Positions 19,417 to 27,236 of a stretch of 64,000 nt of DNA are shown here, piece by piece. This DNA comes from Pseudomonas sp. Q2-TVG4-2 (lineage in GTDB: Bacteria; Pseudomonadota; Gammaproteobacteria; Pseudomonadales; Pseudomonadaceae), in the NCBI RefSeq assembly GCF_013620795.1, contig NZ_LGLW01000005.1, positions 62,001-126,000 of the forward strand. The letters run 5' to 3'. Under the pieces are notes generated by a model. That model searched no databases and was not told the DNA's origin. It worked only from the letters and a program-made list of their open reading frames with translations. The translations under genes and the position numbers were made by a program. The stretch's first letter is position 1, and the number at the start of each line of letters is the position of its first letter.

Positions 19417-20648
19417 CGCTGATCTCGTTGCAAGGGGGCAGGACTAGGCTCCAGTGGCTCGGCATCGAGCAACTGCAGCCGGGGCCGATGGGCGGGGAAC
19501 AAACCCACCATCTGCGGGAAGTGACGCAGGAAGTGGAAGATGAAAAAGGCCAGCGGTGCGCGCCACCAGTAACCACGAATGATGCGTTCCAGTGGAATGC
19601 GTCGGCAGTCTTCCTGCAGCAGCCGGTCGAGTTTTTCGTGCAGTTGCCGGTTGAAATTGTGGTCGCGGATGATCAGATTCGCCTCGAGATTCAAAGAGAG
19701 GCTAAGCGGGTCGAGATTGCTCGAACCCACCGTTGACCATTCGTAGTCTGCCAACGCGACCTTGCCATGCAGGGGGCGGCGGCAGTATTCGTGGACCTCG
19801 ACGCCGTCGCTCATCAGATAGTTGTAGAGCATGCGTGCGCCGAACTTGGCGATCGGCATATCCGGTTGGCCCTGCAGGATCAGACGCACTCGGACGCCAC
19901 GACGAGCAGCGTTGCGGATCTCACGCAGTACACGGTAGCCGGGGAAAAAATAAGCATTGGCGATCAACAGCCGCGAACGGGCATCACGTATCGCCTGCAG
20001 GTAGTGCTGCTCGATGTCGTTGCGGTGATCATTGTTATCGCGGGTGACGAACAGCGCACGCGCTTCGCCCCGGCTGACGCCGACGTATCCATTGCTCTGC
20101 GTGCGTGTACGCCGATGCCACCAGCGTCGGTTCGACTGCGCCGGCGCGATGGTGCTGAGGGCAAAACGGTGAATGTCATGTACCACGGGCCCTTCGACCC
20201 GCAATGCGTAATCCTGCTTGGCCGCCGGGCCGAAATCGCCAAGGTGATCGGCAGAGAAGTTGATGCCACCGATGAAGGCGAGCTCGCCATCCACCACGAC
20301 GATTTTACGATGCATGCGACGGAACACATTGATCCGCTTGCCCAGCAGGCGCTTGCCGGGATCGAACATATGGATGCGTACGCCGGCCCGTAACATCGCA
20401 GCGGCAAAGTCTCCGTTAAGGTCAGCCGAGCCATAACCGTCCACGGTCACGTCGATGCTGACACCGCGCTCGGCGGCGGCGATCAGCGCCGCTTGAAGCT
20501 CCTGGCCAACCTTGTCCTTGAAGAAAATGAAAGTCTCCAGCAGGACTTCCTTTTCCGCGGCCGCAATGGCCTCGAACACGGCGGGGAAAAATTCCTCGCC
20601 GTTTTCCAGCAACTGAAGGCGATTCCCGTCTCTCCAGTGAAAATTCAT
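19413..20648 (-). CDS. clsB: Cardiolipin synthase B (phospholipase D family)
   Basis: The 411-residue protein has two HKD motifs of the phospholipase D superfamily: HRKIVVVDGELAFIGGINFS near residues 105-125 and HGKVALADYEWSTVGSSNLD near residues 295-315. ClsB/YbhO makes cardiolipin from phosphatidylglycerol and, in some bacteria, from phosphatidylethanolamine. It lacks the N-terminal transmembrane helices of ClsA, as expected for ClsB. It overlaps ybhP upstream and ybhN downstream by four bases each (ATGA). In E. coli ybhP affects ClsB-related activity, which fits the conserved gene order. The start at MNFHWRDGNRLQLLENG matches the family. Confidence 0.92.
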   Translation of the reverse strand: MNFHWRDGNRLQLLENGEEFFPAVFEAIAAAEKEVLLETFIFFKDKVGQELQAALIAAAERGVSIDVTVDGYGSADLNGDFAAAMLRAGVRIHMFDPGKRLLGKRINVFRRMHRKIVVVDGELAFIGGINFSADHLGDFGPAAKQDYALRVEGPVVHDIHRFALSTIAPAQSNRRWWHRRTRTQSNGYVGVSRGEARALFVTRDNNDHRNDIEQHYLQAIRDARSRLLIANAYFFPGYRVLREIRNAARRGVRVRLILQGQPDMPIAKFGARMLYNYLMSDGVEVHEYCRRPLHGKVALADYEWSTVGSSNLDPLSLSLNLEANLIIRDHNFNRQLHEKLDRLLQEDCRRIPLERIIRGYWWRAPLAFFIFHFLRHFPQMVGLFPAHRPRLQLLDAEPLEPSPAPLQRDQR

Positions 20649-21448
20649 AGGTGTATCTCCACCGCCAAGGGCAGATGATCGGACAAGTGCGTCCAGGGTT
20701 TGTTACCCAGGATTCGCGCTTTATGACTCGTGGCATTTCGCACGTAGATCCGGTCCAGGCGCAGCATCGGCCAGCGTGCCGGAAAAGTCTTGGCGACTTT
20801 GCCCTGGGAAACGGCGAATACCTCGTGCATACCGGCGCAACGATCCAGGACCTGGGCACCCTTCAGCCGCCAGTCATTGAAGTCGCCGGCGACGACCACC
20901 GGTGCGCCGTCTGGCAAAGAGTCGAGCAGGTCGCAGAGCAGACGGAGCTGCTGCTGTCGATGGGCTTCGCGCAGGCCAAGGTGCACACAGATCGCATGGA
21001 ATTCCTCGTGGCCCGGCACCTGCAACACGCTGTGCAACAGCCCGCGACGCTCGGGGCCGGCGATGGAGATGTCGAGATTTTCGTAGCGCGTGATGGGGAA
21101 TTTGGAGAGCAGGGCATTGCCGTGGTCGCCGTCCGGGTAGACCGCGTTGCGGCCGTAGGCGAAATCCGTCCAGATGCTGTCTGCCAAAAATTCGTATTGC
21201 GACATTTTCGGCCAGTCGTGGAAGCGCAGGGCGTGCTTCTCATGCGTGCCCAAAACCTCCTGCAGAAACACGATGTCGGCCGACACGGATCTGACGGCCT
21301 CGCGCAGCTCCGGCAGGATGAATCGCCGATTGAGAGCGGTGAAGCCCTTGTGGGTGTTGACGGTAAGCAGGCGGACCGAGTTGACCGCCGTCGACATGTG
21401 GGCGTCCAGGTCGCTGCTGTCGAGCGGATGATTCTTGTCCAGATTCAA
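20645..21448 (-). CDS. YbhP-like endonuclease/exonuclease/phosphatase family protein
   Basis: This protein of about 267 residues belongs to the EEP metal-dependent hydrolase superfamily. It shows LTVNTHKGFTALNRRF, IVFLQEVLG (metal-binding Glu), a conserved His-containing CVHLGLRE segment, VVVAGDFNDWR and the terminal SDHLPLAVEI. The substrate could be a phospholipid, nucleic acid or nucleotide; the clsB context favours membrane phospholipid metabolism. The TTG at 21446-21448 has AAGGAG seven bases upstream and overlaps the DUF72 stop as TTGA, so I use it. An in-frame ATG (MSTAVNSVRLL) about 17 codons later is the alternative. Confidence 0.85.
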   Translation of the reverse strand: MNLDKNHPLDSSDLDAHMSTAVNSVRLLTVNTHKGFTALNRRFILPELREAVRSVSADIVFLQEVLGTHEKHALRFHDWPKMSQYEFLADSIWTDFAYGRNAVYPDGDHGNALLSKFPITRYENLDISIAGPERRGLLHSVLQVPGHEEFHAICVHLGLREAHRQQQLRLLCDLLDSLPDGAPVVVAGDFNDWRLKGAQVLDRCAGMHEVFAVSQGKVAKTFPARWPMLRLDRIYVRNATSHKARILGNKPWTHLSDHLPLAVEIHL

Positions 21449-22362
21449 GCCAGTGCTCCTTCCAGGTGGCCCGGAGTGGTCTCCAGGTTTTCCTCCAATC
21501 CGAGCCGGCGCAACAGCTGTCGCGCATCGTAGGGGGCCCGGACCTTCACGTCGTTATCGAAATAGCAGTAGACCTCTCGCGCCTTGCGTGAAGGAGGCTC
21601 GGCGGAAGAGATGAGCTGGGCATCGGCGGGTTGCCGGCCCTGGTTCCAGAGGTTGATCCGCTGGCACCAGTTGTCCAGCGCCTCGTCGCTATAGCCGCTG
21701 GTATAAAGCTCTTCGGCGCCATGCAGGCGGATATAGACGAAATCGCTGGTCAGGTCCTCGCGGTAAGGCCACTTACCAGCGGTGTCCGCAACGACCAGCG
21801 CGACCTTGTACTTGCGCAGCAACGCGACGAACGCCGGATCGACGAAACTCTCGTTGCGGATTTCCACCGCATGCCGTAGACGGCGCTTGCGGTCTATCTG
21901 CAGGTAGCTGCGGCCTTCCATCCGCGCCTCGCAGCCTTTCGCCATTTCCAATGCTGCCTCGGTATCGTGAGGCAGCAGGGCGAGAAAGGCCTCGAAGCGT
22001 TCCGGATCGAACTTGAAAGACGGCGGGAACTGCCAGAGCATTGGGCCGAGCTTGTCCTTGAGCGCCAGCACACCCGAGGCGAGAAAGTTGGCGATGGGCT
22101 TCTCGACATCGCGCAAGCGCAGGATGTGCGTGATATAGCGCGGTGCTTTGACGCTGAAGACGAAGCCGTTGGGGGTTTCGTCGTACCAGCCGGCGTAGAG
22201 CTCGGGCCGCTGGAGCGAATAGAAGGAACCGTTTATTTCGATGCTGCTTACGGCACGCGAGGCGAACTTCAGTTCGTTCTTCTGGGTAAGACCCTTGGGA
22301 TAGAAGTCGCCTCGCCAGGGTGCGTAGCGCCAGCCTGAAATTCCGATATGGATGGCTGCCAT
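21445..22362 (-). CDS. DUF72 (YecE-family) protein
   Basis: The 305-residue protein shows the DUF72 signature: HIGISGWRYAPWRGDFYP at the N-terminus, then SSIEINGSFYSLQ, FVFSVKAPRYITH, a central LWQFPPSFKFD, and YIRLHGAEELY followed by YCYFDNDV. The fold is a TIM barrel; the reaction is unknown. It begins with ATG after AGGAG and lies 15 bp downstream of the zinc dehydrogenase gene. Its end overlaps the ybhP TTG start, so it sits in the middle of a five-gene operon. DUF72 genes next to ybhP/clsB recur in pseudomonads. Confidence 0.88.
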   Translation of the reverse strand: MAAIHIGISGWRYAPWRGDFYPKGLTQKNELKFASRAVSSIEINGSFYSLQRPELYAGWYDETPNGFVFSVKAPRYITHILRLRDVEKPIANFLASGVLALKDKLGPMLWQFPPSFKFDPERFEAFLALLPHDTEAALEMAKGCEARMEGRSYLQIDRKRRLRHAVEIRNESFVDPAFVALLRKYKVALVVADTAGKWPYREDLTSDFVYIRLHGAEELYTSGYSDEALDNWCQRINLWNQGRQPADAQLISSAEPPSRKAREVYCYFDNDVKVRAPYDARQLLRRLGLEENLETTPGHLEGALA

Positions 22363-22377
22363 CGCCGTCTCCTGTTG

Positions 22378-23643
22378 TTACCTGGGATTCTGCATGCTGG
22401 TCGGGTCGCTGGCTGGGAAGGTGTCGGCGATCGCTTTGTCGACCACGTTCTCCTCGGATCCGACCCCGGCCGAACTGCTGCGCTGGGGCTGCAGCTCCAC
22501 CTTGATCCAGCCACGTTCACGCCGGTCGAACGCCTCGAAGGCGGCGATGGCGTCGGTCATCGGCTTCACCTGGGTCAGGATTTTCGCCGGGTCGATGCGC
22601 CGCGCCTGGATCATCTCGATCAGCCGGGGGATGTATTTGCGGTGATGGCAGTTGCCCATGTTCATGGTGATGTTCTTGTTCATCGCCATGCCGATAGGGA
22701 AGGTCATCGCGTCCGGTGGATAAACGCCGATGATGGACAGCGTGCCGGCTTTCGCAAGACTTTGAACTGCCCACTCCAGCGCCTGGGACGGGCCGTCGCC
22801 GGGCTGCCATTGGGCGCCTTGGCCTGCCTGCGCACCGTCGGCTGGCTTGCCTCCGCAACAGCCGTGTTCGGCGTCGATGCCGACCGCATCGATTACGCGG
22901 TCGACCCCGATGCCACCGGTGAGTCGCTTGAGCGTTTCGATCGGGTCCTCGCGATTGAAATCGATAATCTCCGCGCCCTGATGTTGCGCCATGCGCAGTC
23001 GATCCTCGAACTGGTCTATGGCGAACACGCGTCCGGCGCCCAGCAGCTTGGCGCTGGCTATGGCGAACTGGCCGACCGGCCCGCAGCCGAACACCGCCAC
23101 CGTATCGCCGGAACGGATCTCGGCCATTTCGGCGCCGAAGTAACCGGTTGGGAAGATGTCCGAAAGCAGGATGGCTTGATCATCGCTGACGTCTGCCGGG
23201 AGCTTGACCAATCCGATGTTGGCAAAGGGAATACGCGCCTTTTCCGCCTGTAGACCATGGAACGGGCCAGTCGCCGACGGACCGCCATAGAACGCCGTGC
23301 CTGCTTCCTTGCCGTTGGGATTGGCCACGTCACATTGAGCGAAATAGCCGGAACGACAATAAGAGCAGTTGCCACAGGCGATGGTCGAAGGAATCACGAC
23401 CCGATCGCCGATCTGCAGGTTACGAACGTCGCTGCCGAGCTCTTCCACGATGCCGACCGCTTCGTGGCCCAGGATGGTGCCGGGCTTCATCCCGCTGAAG
23501 GTGCCGCGTACAAAGTGCAGGTCGGTTCCGCAGATGGCCGAGGCAGTGATGCGAACAATGGCGTCAGTCGGCGCCTCTATGCGTGGTTCGGCTACGTCCT
23601 CAAGGCGGATGTCGCCGACACCGTGATAAACAACAGCTTTCAT
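22378..23643 (-). CDS. Zinc-dependent alcohol dehydrogenase (formaldehyde dehydrogenase-like)
   Basis: The 421-residue MDR dehydrogenase has both zinc sites: catalytic CGTDLHFVRG with GHEAVGIVEE, and a structural set CGNCSYCRSGYFAQC. The nucleotide-binding segment is VAVFGCGPVGQFAIASAKLL. It resembles the Pseudomonas formaldehyde or S-hydroxymethylglutathione dehydrogenase-like group, with the substrate unconfirmed. The ending includes DTFPASDPTSMQ, a short motif seen at the tail of several unrelated stress proteins in pseudomonads. The ATG at 23643 (MKAVVYHGVGDIRLED) has GGAG five bases upstream; an ATG six codons earlier is less likely. It is the first gene of the operon running to ybhN. 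Confidence 0.88.
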   Translation of the reverse strand: MKAVVYHGVGDIRLEDVAEPRIEAPTDAIVRITASAICGTDLHFVRGTFSGMKPGTILGHEAVGIVEELGSDVRNLQIGDRVVIPSTIACGNCSYCRSGYFAQCDVANPNGKEAGTAFYGGPSATGPFHGLQAEKARIPFANIGLVKLPADVSDDQAILLSDIFPTGYFGAEMAEIRSGDTVAVFGCGPVGQFAIASAKLLGAGRVFAIDQFEDRLRMAQHQGAEIIDFNREDPIETLKRLTGGIGVDRVIDAVGIDAEHGCCGGKPADGAQAGQGAQWQPGDGPSQALEWAVQSLAKAGTLSIIGVYPPDAMTFPIGMAMNKNITMNMGNCHHRKYIPRLIEMIQARRIDPAKILTQVKPMTDAIAAFEAFDRRERGWIKVELQPQRSSSAGVGSEENVVDKAIADTFPASDPTSMQNPR

Positions 23644-23940
23644 GGCTACTCCGTAACGCACCGCTCAAGCCGGCTGGGCTCGAACGGTATGGATGGTTGG
23701 TGACGTCCTGCGAGTCGGTCGGCGTTCCTTCGGAGTGGGGCCCGGCCTTTGCCGGCGGGCCATCCAGCAGCACACTGCGCCGAGCAGGTGCACCTTCATT
23801 CCGACTGACCGTGGCTTGCGCGGTTCATCTTTTTTTCGGTCGACCAGGCGTAGGCGCCCGCTTCAGAGGCGTTTTCTGAACGCAGCGCGACTGTGCATGT
23901 GATTGTTGCGGACGCCGGGAAGCGGCGGCTGGCCGGAGAG
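23644..23940. other. Non-coding gap between zinc dehydrogenase and LysR pseudogene
   Basis: No convincing gene is seen. A GC-rich imperfect hairpin (GGCCCGGC at 23739-23746 against GCCGG..GGGCC up to 23761) could end the LysR transcript, although no T-run follows. The promoter of the dehydrogenase operon should lie here on the minus strand, but I could not identify clear -35/-10 boxes. Confidence 0.3.
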
Positions 23941-24861
23941 TCAGGCGTGCGCTGTCATCCAGGGCAACTCGCCTGAGAAGGCTTCGACGAGATAATCGAT
24001 CATCGCCCGCACCTTGGCCGGCGGGCGGCGATCAGGCGGGTAAACCACATGGATGCCGCCGAGACCCAGCGTAGGCTGATCCAGCTCCACCACCACCAGC
24101 TCGCCACGGCTCAGGGCGGCAGCGACGATGAACAGGGGTTGGTAAATCAGGCCCTGATCGCCGACGGCGGCGGCCACCAGCGCCGCACCGTTATTGGCGA
24201 TCAGGTTGCCTTGGATGGGTACGCGGACTTCTGCGGCGGTGCCGAATGCCCATTCACGGCCGCCGAGCATAGCGGACAGGCTATACCCCAAGCAGTTATG
24301 CCGGGACAGATCGCTCACCCGCCGCGGCACGCCATGCCGAGCGATATATCCGGGCGAGGCGCAGACCCGCATCTGGCAGTCCGCCAGGCGCCGCGCCTGC
24401 AAAGGACTATCGTTGAGGCGGCCGATCCGCACGGCCATGTCCCAGCTCCCGTCGATCAGATCAACCTGGCTATCGGTAAGCCCCAGTTCCACCTTTACTG
24501 CGGGGTGGCGACGGCTGAACTCCGGCAACAGCGGGGCGATGAAACGAGTACCGAATGATAGGGGCACGTTCATGCGCAGCAGCCCCGAAGCATCGACTCG
24601 CTGCGAGGCGACGCTGGCTTCGGCCTCATCGATCTCCGGCAAGATGCGTAGGCAGGCCTAGAGGTAACTGCTGCCGGCCGCTGTCAGGCTCAAGCGTCGG
24701 GTGCTGCGATGGAACAGCTTGACGCCGAGCCGGGCTTCCAACGCGTCGACGTGCTTGGTCGCCATTGCGGGCGAGAGGCCTAAATGCCGCGCCGCAGCGG
24801 ACAGGCTGGCAGCACTGGCGGCACGGGTGAACACGCGCATCCCTGTGATTCGGTCGAGCAT
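23941..24861 (-). pseudogene. LysR family regulator interrupted by an in-frame amber codon
   Basis: The minus strand encodes a complete LysR protein in one frame (306 codons plus stop), except for a TAG at 24658-24660. The first part (MLDRITGMRVFTRAASAASL through RLSLTAAGSSYL) is the winged helix domain. The part after the stop continues as ACLRILPEIDEAEASV and the substrate-binding domain (LRMNVPLSFGTRFIAPLLPE), ending LPWMTAHA. Relatives have Glu or Gln at this position, so a single substitution from GAG or CAG explains the stop. No frameshift is needed. Readthrough, internal restart (ATG near 24642) or sequencing error are alternatives. It is divergent from the dioxygenase gene at 24966 and was probably its regulator. 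Confidence 0.85.
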
Positions 24862-24965
24862 CTCGGCTCCTACTGCCAGTTGGAACTGTTGAAGTGTTTT
24901 ACCTTGTTAAAGCCAAACGAAGTGTAATCCATACTGATGCCTCACCCCGTGAGGACGACGACGAG

Positions 24966-25796
24966 ATGATCCGCCACTCCGATAACGCGCCAGCTCCGAT
25001 GCAGATGCCAACCCTGTTCGTACCGCACGGTGCCGGTCCCTGTTTCTTCATGGAATGGAATCCGGCCGATGCCTGGGACAAGATGGCGGCCTTCCTCAAG
25101 GGCATTGCCGCGACACTGCCGCAGCGGCCACGCGCCATTGTGCTGATATCCGGGCACTGGCTGGAGCGACAACCCATGGTCACCGCCAGCGCCAACCCCG
25201 AGTTGATCTACGACTACAACGGTTTCCCTGCGCATACCTATGAGCTGCGTTATCCGGCGCCGGGTGATCCTGCGCTGGCGGCGCGTCTGGTGGAGCTGCT
25301 CGGCCAGGCCGGAATTACGGCTGGTGAAGACCCTCAGCGCGGTTATGACCACGGAACCTTCATTCCGCTGAAGGTGATGTTCCCGGATGCTGATGTACCA
25401 GTCGTGCAGCTGTCTCTGCGCAGCGATCTGAATGCCCGGGCCCATCTTGAAATCGGCCATGCCATTGCCCCTTTACGTGACGAAGGCGTGCTGATCGTTG
25501 GCAGCGGCATGAGCTTTCACAACATGCGCGGGTACGGCAATCCACGTTTCGCACCGATCTCGGACGAATTCGATCATTGGCTGAGCGAAGCCATTGCCGC
25601 GCCGCCAGACCGGCGCGACATGCTCCTGCAGCAATGGGACGAGGCGCCCTCGGCACGGCTGTGCCATCCGCCTCGCGCCGAAGAGCATCTGCTGCCGTTG
25701 ATGGTGGCCGCTGGCGCCGCAGCGAACAGTTCGGGGCGCAAGATTTTCACCGACCGGGTCATGCAAACGACGTTGTCGGCTTATCAGTTCGGCTGA
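24966..25796 (+). CDS. ygiD: DODA-type extradiol aromatic ring-opening dioxygenase (YgiD-like)
   Basis: The 276-residue protein belongs to the class III extradiol dioxygenases of the 4,5-DOPA dioxygenase type, which use a non-heme metal (Zn or Fe) to open catechol rings. Visible motifs are PTLFVPHGAGPCFFMEW (metal His), ISGHWLERQPMVTAS (metal His), YDHGTFIPLKVMFPDADVPV, and LIVGSGMSFHNMRG. The length matches E. coli YgiD. I chose the ATG at 24966 (GAGG ten bases upstream); an in-frame ATG at 24894 would add 24 unlike residues. It is divergent from the broken LysR gene with 104 bp between the starts, and is followed by the DUF2218 gene. Confidence 0.9.
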   Translation: MIRHSDNAPAPMQMPTLFVPHGAGPCFFMEWNPADAWDKMAAFLKGIAATLPQRPRAIVLISGHWLERQPMVTASANPELIYDYNGFPAHTYELRYPAPGDPALAARLVELLGQAGITAGEDPQRGYDHGTFIPLKVMFPDADVPVVQLSLRSDLNARAHLEIGHAIAPLRDEGVLIVGSGMSFHNMRGYGNPRFAPISDEFDHWLSEAIAAPPDRRDMLLQQWDEAPSARLCHPPRAEEHLLPLMVAAGAAANSSGRKIFTDRVMQTTLSAYQFG

Positions 25797-25826
25797 GCGC
25801 ATCAGCCCATCAACATGGAGATTTAC

Positions 25827-26108
25827 ATGCCCAGTTCTAGCGTACGGATCGAAACGTCCAGCCCGAGCCGCCTGATCCGCCGGCTCTGCAAACATTGGGG
25901 TCACAAGTTCAATGTGAGCCATGACGATCGGCAAGGGCGTATCGCGCTCGGCGATACCGACTGTTTGCTTACAGCTGGCGAGGGAAGCCTGACCGCGAAA
26001 CTACAGACTGCAGACGAGGCACAGCTGGCGCGTATGGAAACCGTGGTCGCCGATCACTTGCAGCGCATGGCGACGGACGAGACATTCAACTTCGCGTGGC
26101 AGCGTTGA
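25827..26108 (+). CDS. DUF2218 domain protein
   Basis: The small 93-residue protein matches DUF2218: SPSRLIRRLCKHWGHKFNV, then a short beta region GRIALGDTDCLLTAGEGSLTA, and VVADHLQRMATDETFNFAW at the end. The function is unknown; family members are short and often near iron or oxidoreductase genes. The ATG at 25827 has GGAGA five bases upstream, and that site overlaps an earlier in-frame ATG at 25815, so the later start is preferred. It lies 30 bp after the dioxygenase gene and is probably co-transcribed. It converges with the M23 peptidase gene (13-bp gap). Confidence 0.85.
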   Translation: MPSSSVRIETSSPSRLIRRLCKHWGHKFNVSHDDRQGRIALGDTDCLLTAGEGSLTAKLQTADEAQLARMETVVADHLQRMATDETFNFAWQR

Positions 26109-26121
26109 GCGCCTCGGACGG

Positions 26122-26979
26122 TCATTGCTCGTTGCGAGCGAAGTTCGGCAATGAGCTGACCGGCTTGGAGAAGCGGAAGGGGATCGACACCATCGAATCG
26201 CCATAGGATTTCTGCACCACAAAATGCAGGTGCGGACCGGTGCTACGCCCGGTGTTACCGGATTGGCCGAGCAGCGTGCCGGCCCTGACTTGCTGACCGG
26301 CCTTGACCTGTACCGAGCCGCGCTTGAGATGCAAATAGGCGCTGTGCGTGCCGTCATCATGGAGAATCCGCACGTAGTTACCGGCCGGATTAGGTAGGCG
26401 GCCGCCCTGACCGTTGCGCACCTTCAATACCGTGCCTGCGCGTGCCGCAACGATCGGCGTGCCCACCGGCATGGCCACATCCACGGCGTAGCGGCCCTTA
26501 GGTGAGTTGTGGCTGAAATCCCCACCGGCACCCTGGGAAATACGGAATGGGCCGCCTTTCCAAGGCAGCGCGTAAGCGTAACCGCCAACCGAGCCTTTCT
26601 TGCCCGGCTCCGGTGAATAGATCAGGGAATAGCTGAACGACTGCTGATACATCAAAGGGTAGCCGGACTTACGCTTGCGCAAAGTGGCAATGCGCATGCG
26701 GGTGCGCGCAGGCACGGTCTGGCGTATCACGCCCTTGCCGACGCCAGCGACATTGACCATTCGCGTCAGGCGCAGGACTACTTCAACCGGTACGTCGGTA
26801 TCGTTGCGCACGTCCATGGCCTTGCCGGAGCCGACGCGGTTGACGAACAGCCGAACGTTGCCAGGTTTGCCCGCCGGAAGCGTCGCGTTGGTGATAGCGC
26901 CGCCAGCCAGAACGGGCAGGGCGGGAGCGGAACAGAAGATCAACAGAGCAAGCGAAATGATCAGCCGAGTCGAAGCCAT
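26122..26979 (-). CDS. M23 family metallopeptidase, exported
   Basis: The 285-residue protein starts with a signal peptide (STRLIISLALLIFCSAPALPVLA, likely cleaved after the LAG region). A beta-rich N-terminal domain follows, then a C-terminal LytM/M23 domain: SHNSPKGRYAVDVAMPVGTP (zinc His and Asp), HDDGTHSAYLHLKRG, and GQSGNTGRSTGPHLHFVVQ with the HLH zinc motif. All expected zinc ligands are present, so it is probably an active periplasmic or outer-membrane-associated peptidoglycan endopeptidase. The ATG at 26979 directly precedes the signal peptide, which argues against the longer open frame. No SD is strong (ACGGA). It is monocistronic between convergent DUF2218 and upstream glgX. Confidence 0.88.
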   Translation of the reverse strand: MASTRLIISLALLIFCSAPALPVLAGGAITNATLPAGKPGNVRLFVNRVGSGKAMDVRNDTDVPVEVVLRLTRMVNVAGVGKGVIRQTVPARTRMRIATLRKRKSGYPLMYQQSFSYSLIYSPEPGKKGSVGGYAYALPWKGGPFRISQGAGGDFSHNSPKGRYAVDVAMPVGTPIVAARAGTVLKVRNGQGGRLPNPAGNYVRILHDDGTHSAYLHLKRGSVQVKAGQQVRAGTLLGQSGNTGRSTGPHLHFVVQKSYGDSMVSIPFRFSKPVSSLPNFARNEQ

Positions 26980-27179
26980 AAGCGTGTGATCCGTCACGGA
27001 TGGGACAACCTGCATGCGGCTGGCAGGAACAAATCCGTAGGTTTCATGATGCCGCGCAGGGGTTGGGACTAAAGGCCTGCAATGGGGTTCACTACCGCAC
27101 GTCGATATCCAACGAACGATTGAGAAACAGACAGTCATGGCGCCGGATGCATCGCGATCTTCCGCTGCATAGACGCCAA

Positions 27180-27197
27180 GGCCCCGAAATCGGGGCC
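27180..27197 (-). terminator. GC-rich hairpin downstream of glgX
   Basis: GGCCCCG (27180-27186) and CGGGGCC (27191-27197) form a 7-bp stem with an AAAT loop, 40 bp past the glgX stop on the minus strand. No T-run follows in that direction. The rest of 26980-27236 shows no gene and must hold the M23 gene promoter. Confidence 0.45.
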
Positions 27198-27236
27198 CTG
27201 GCATCGCTAGCAACGAAGCGTCGTTCGCGCGTGGTG

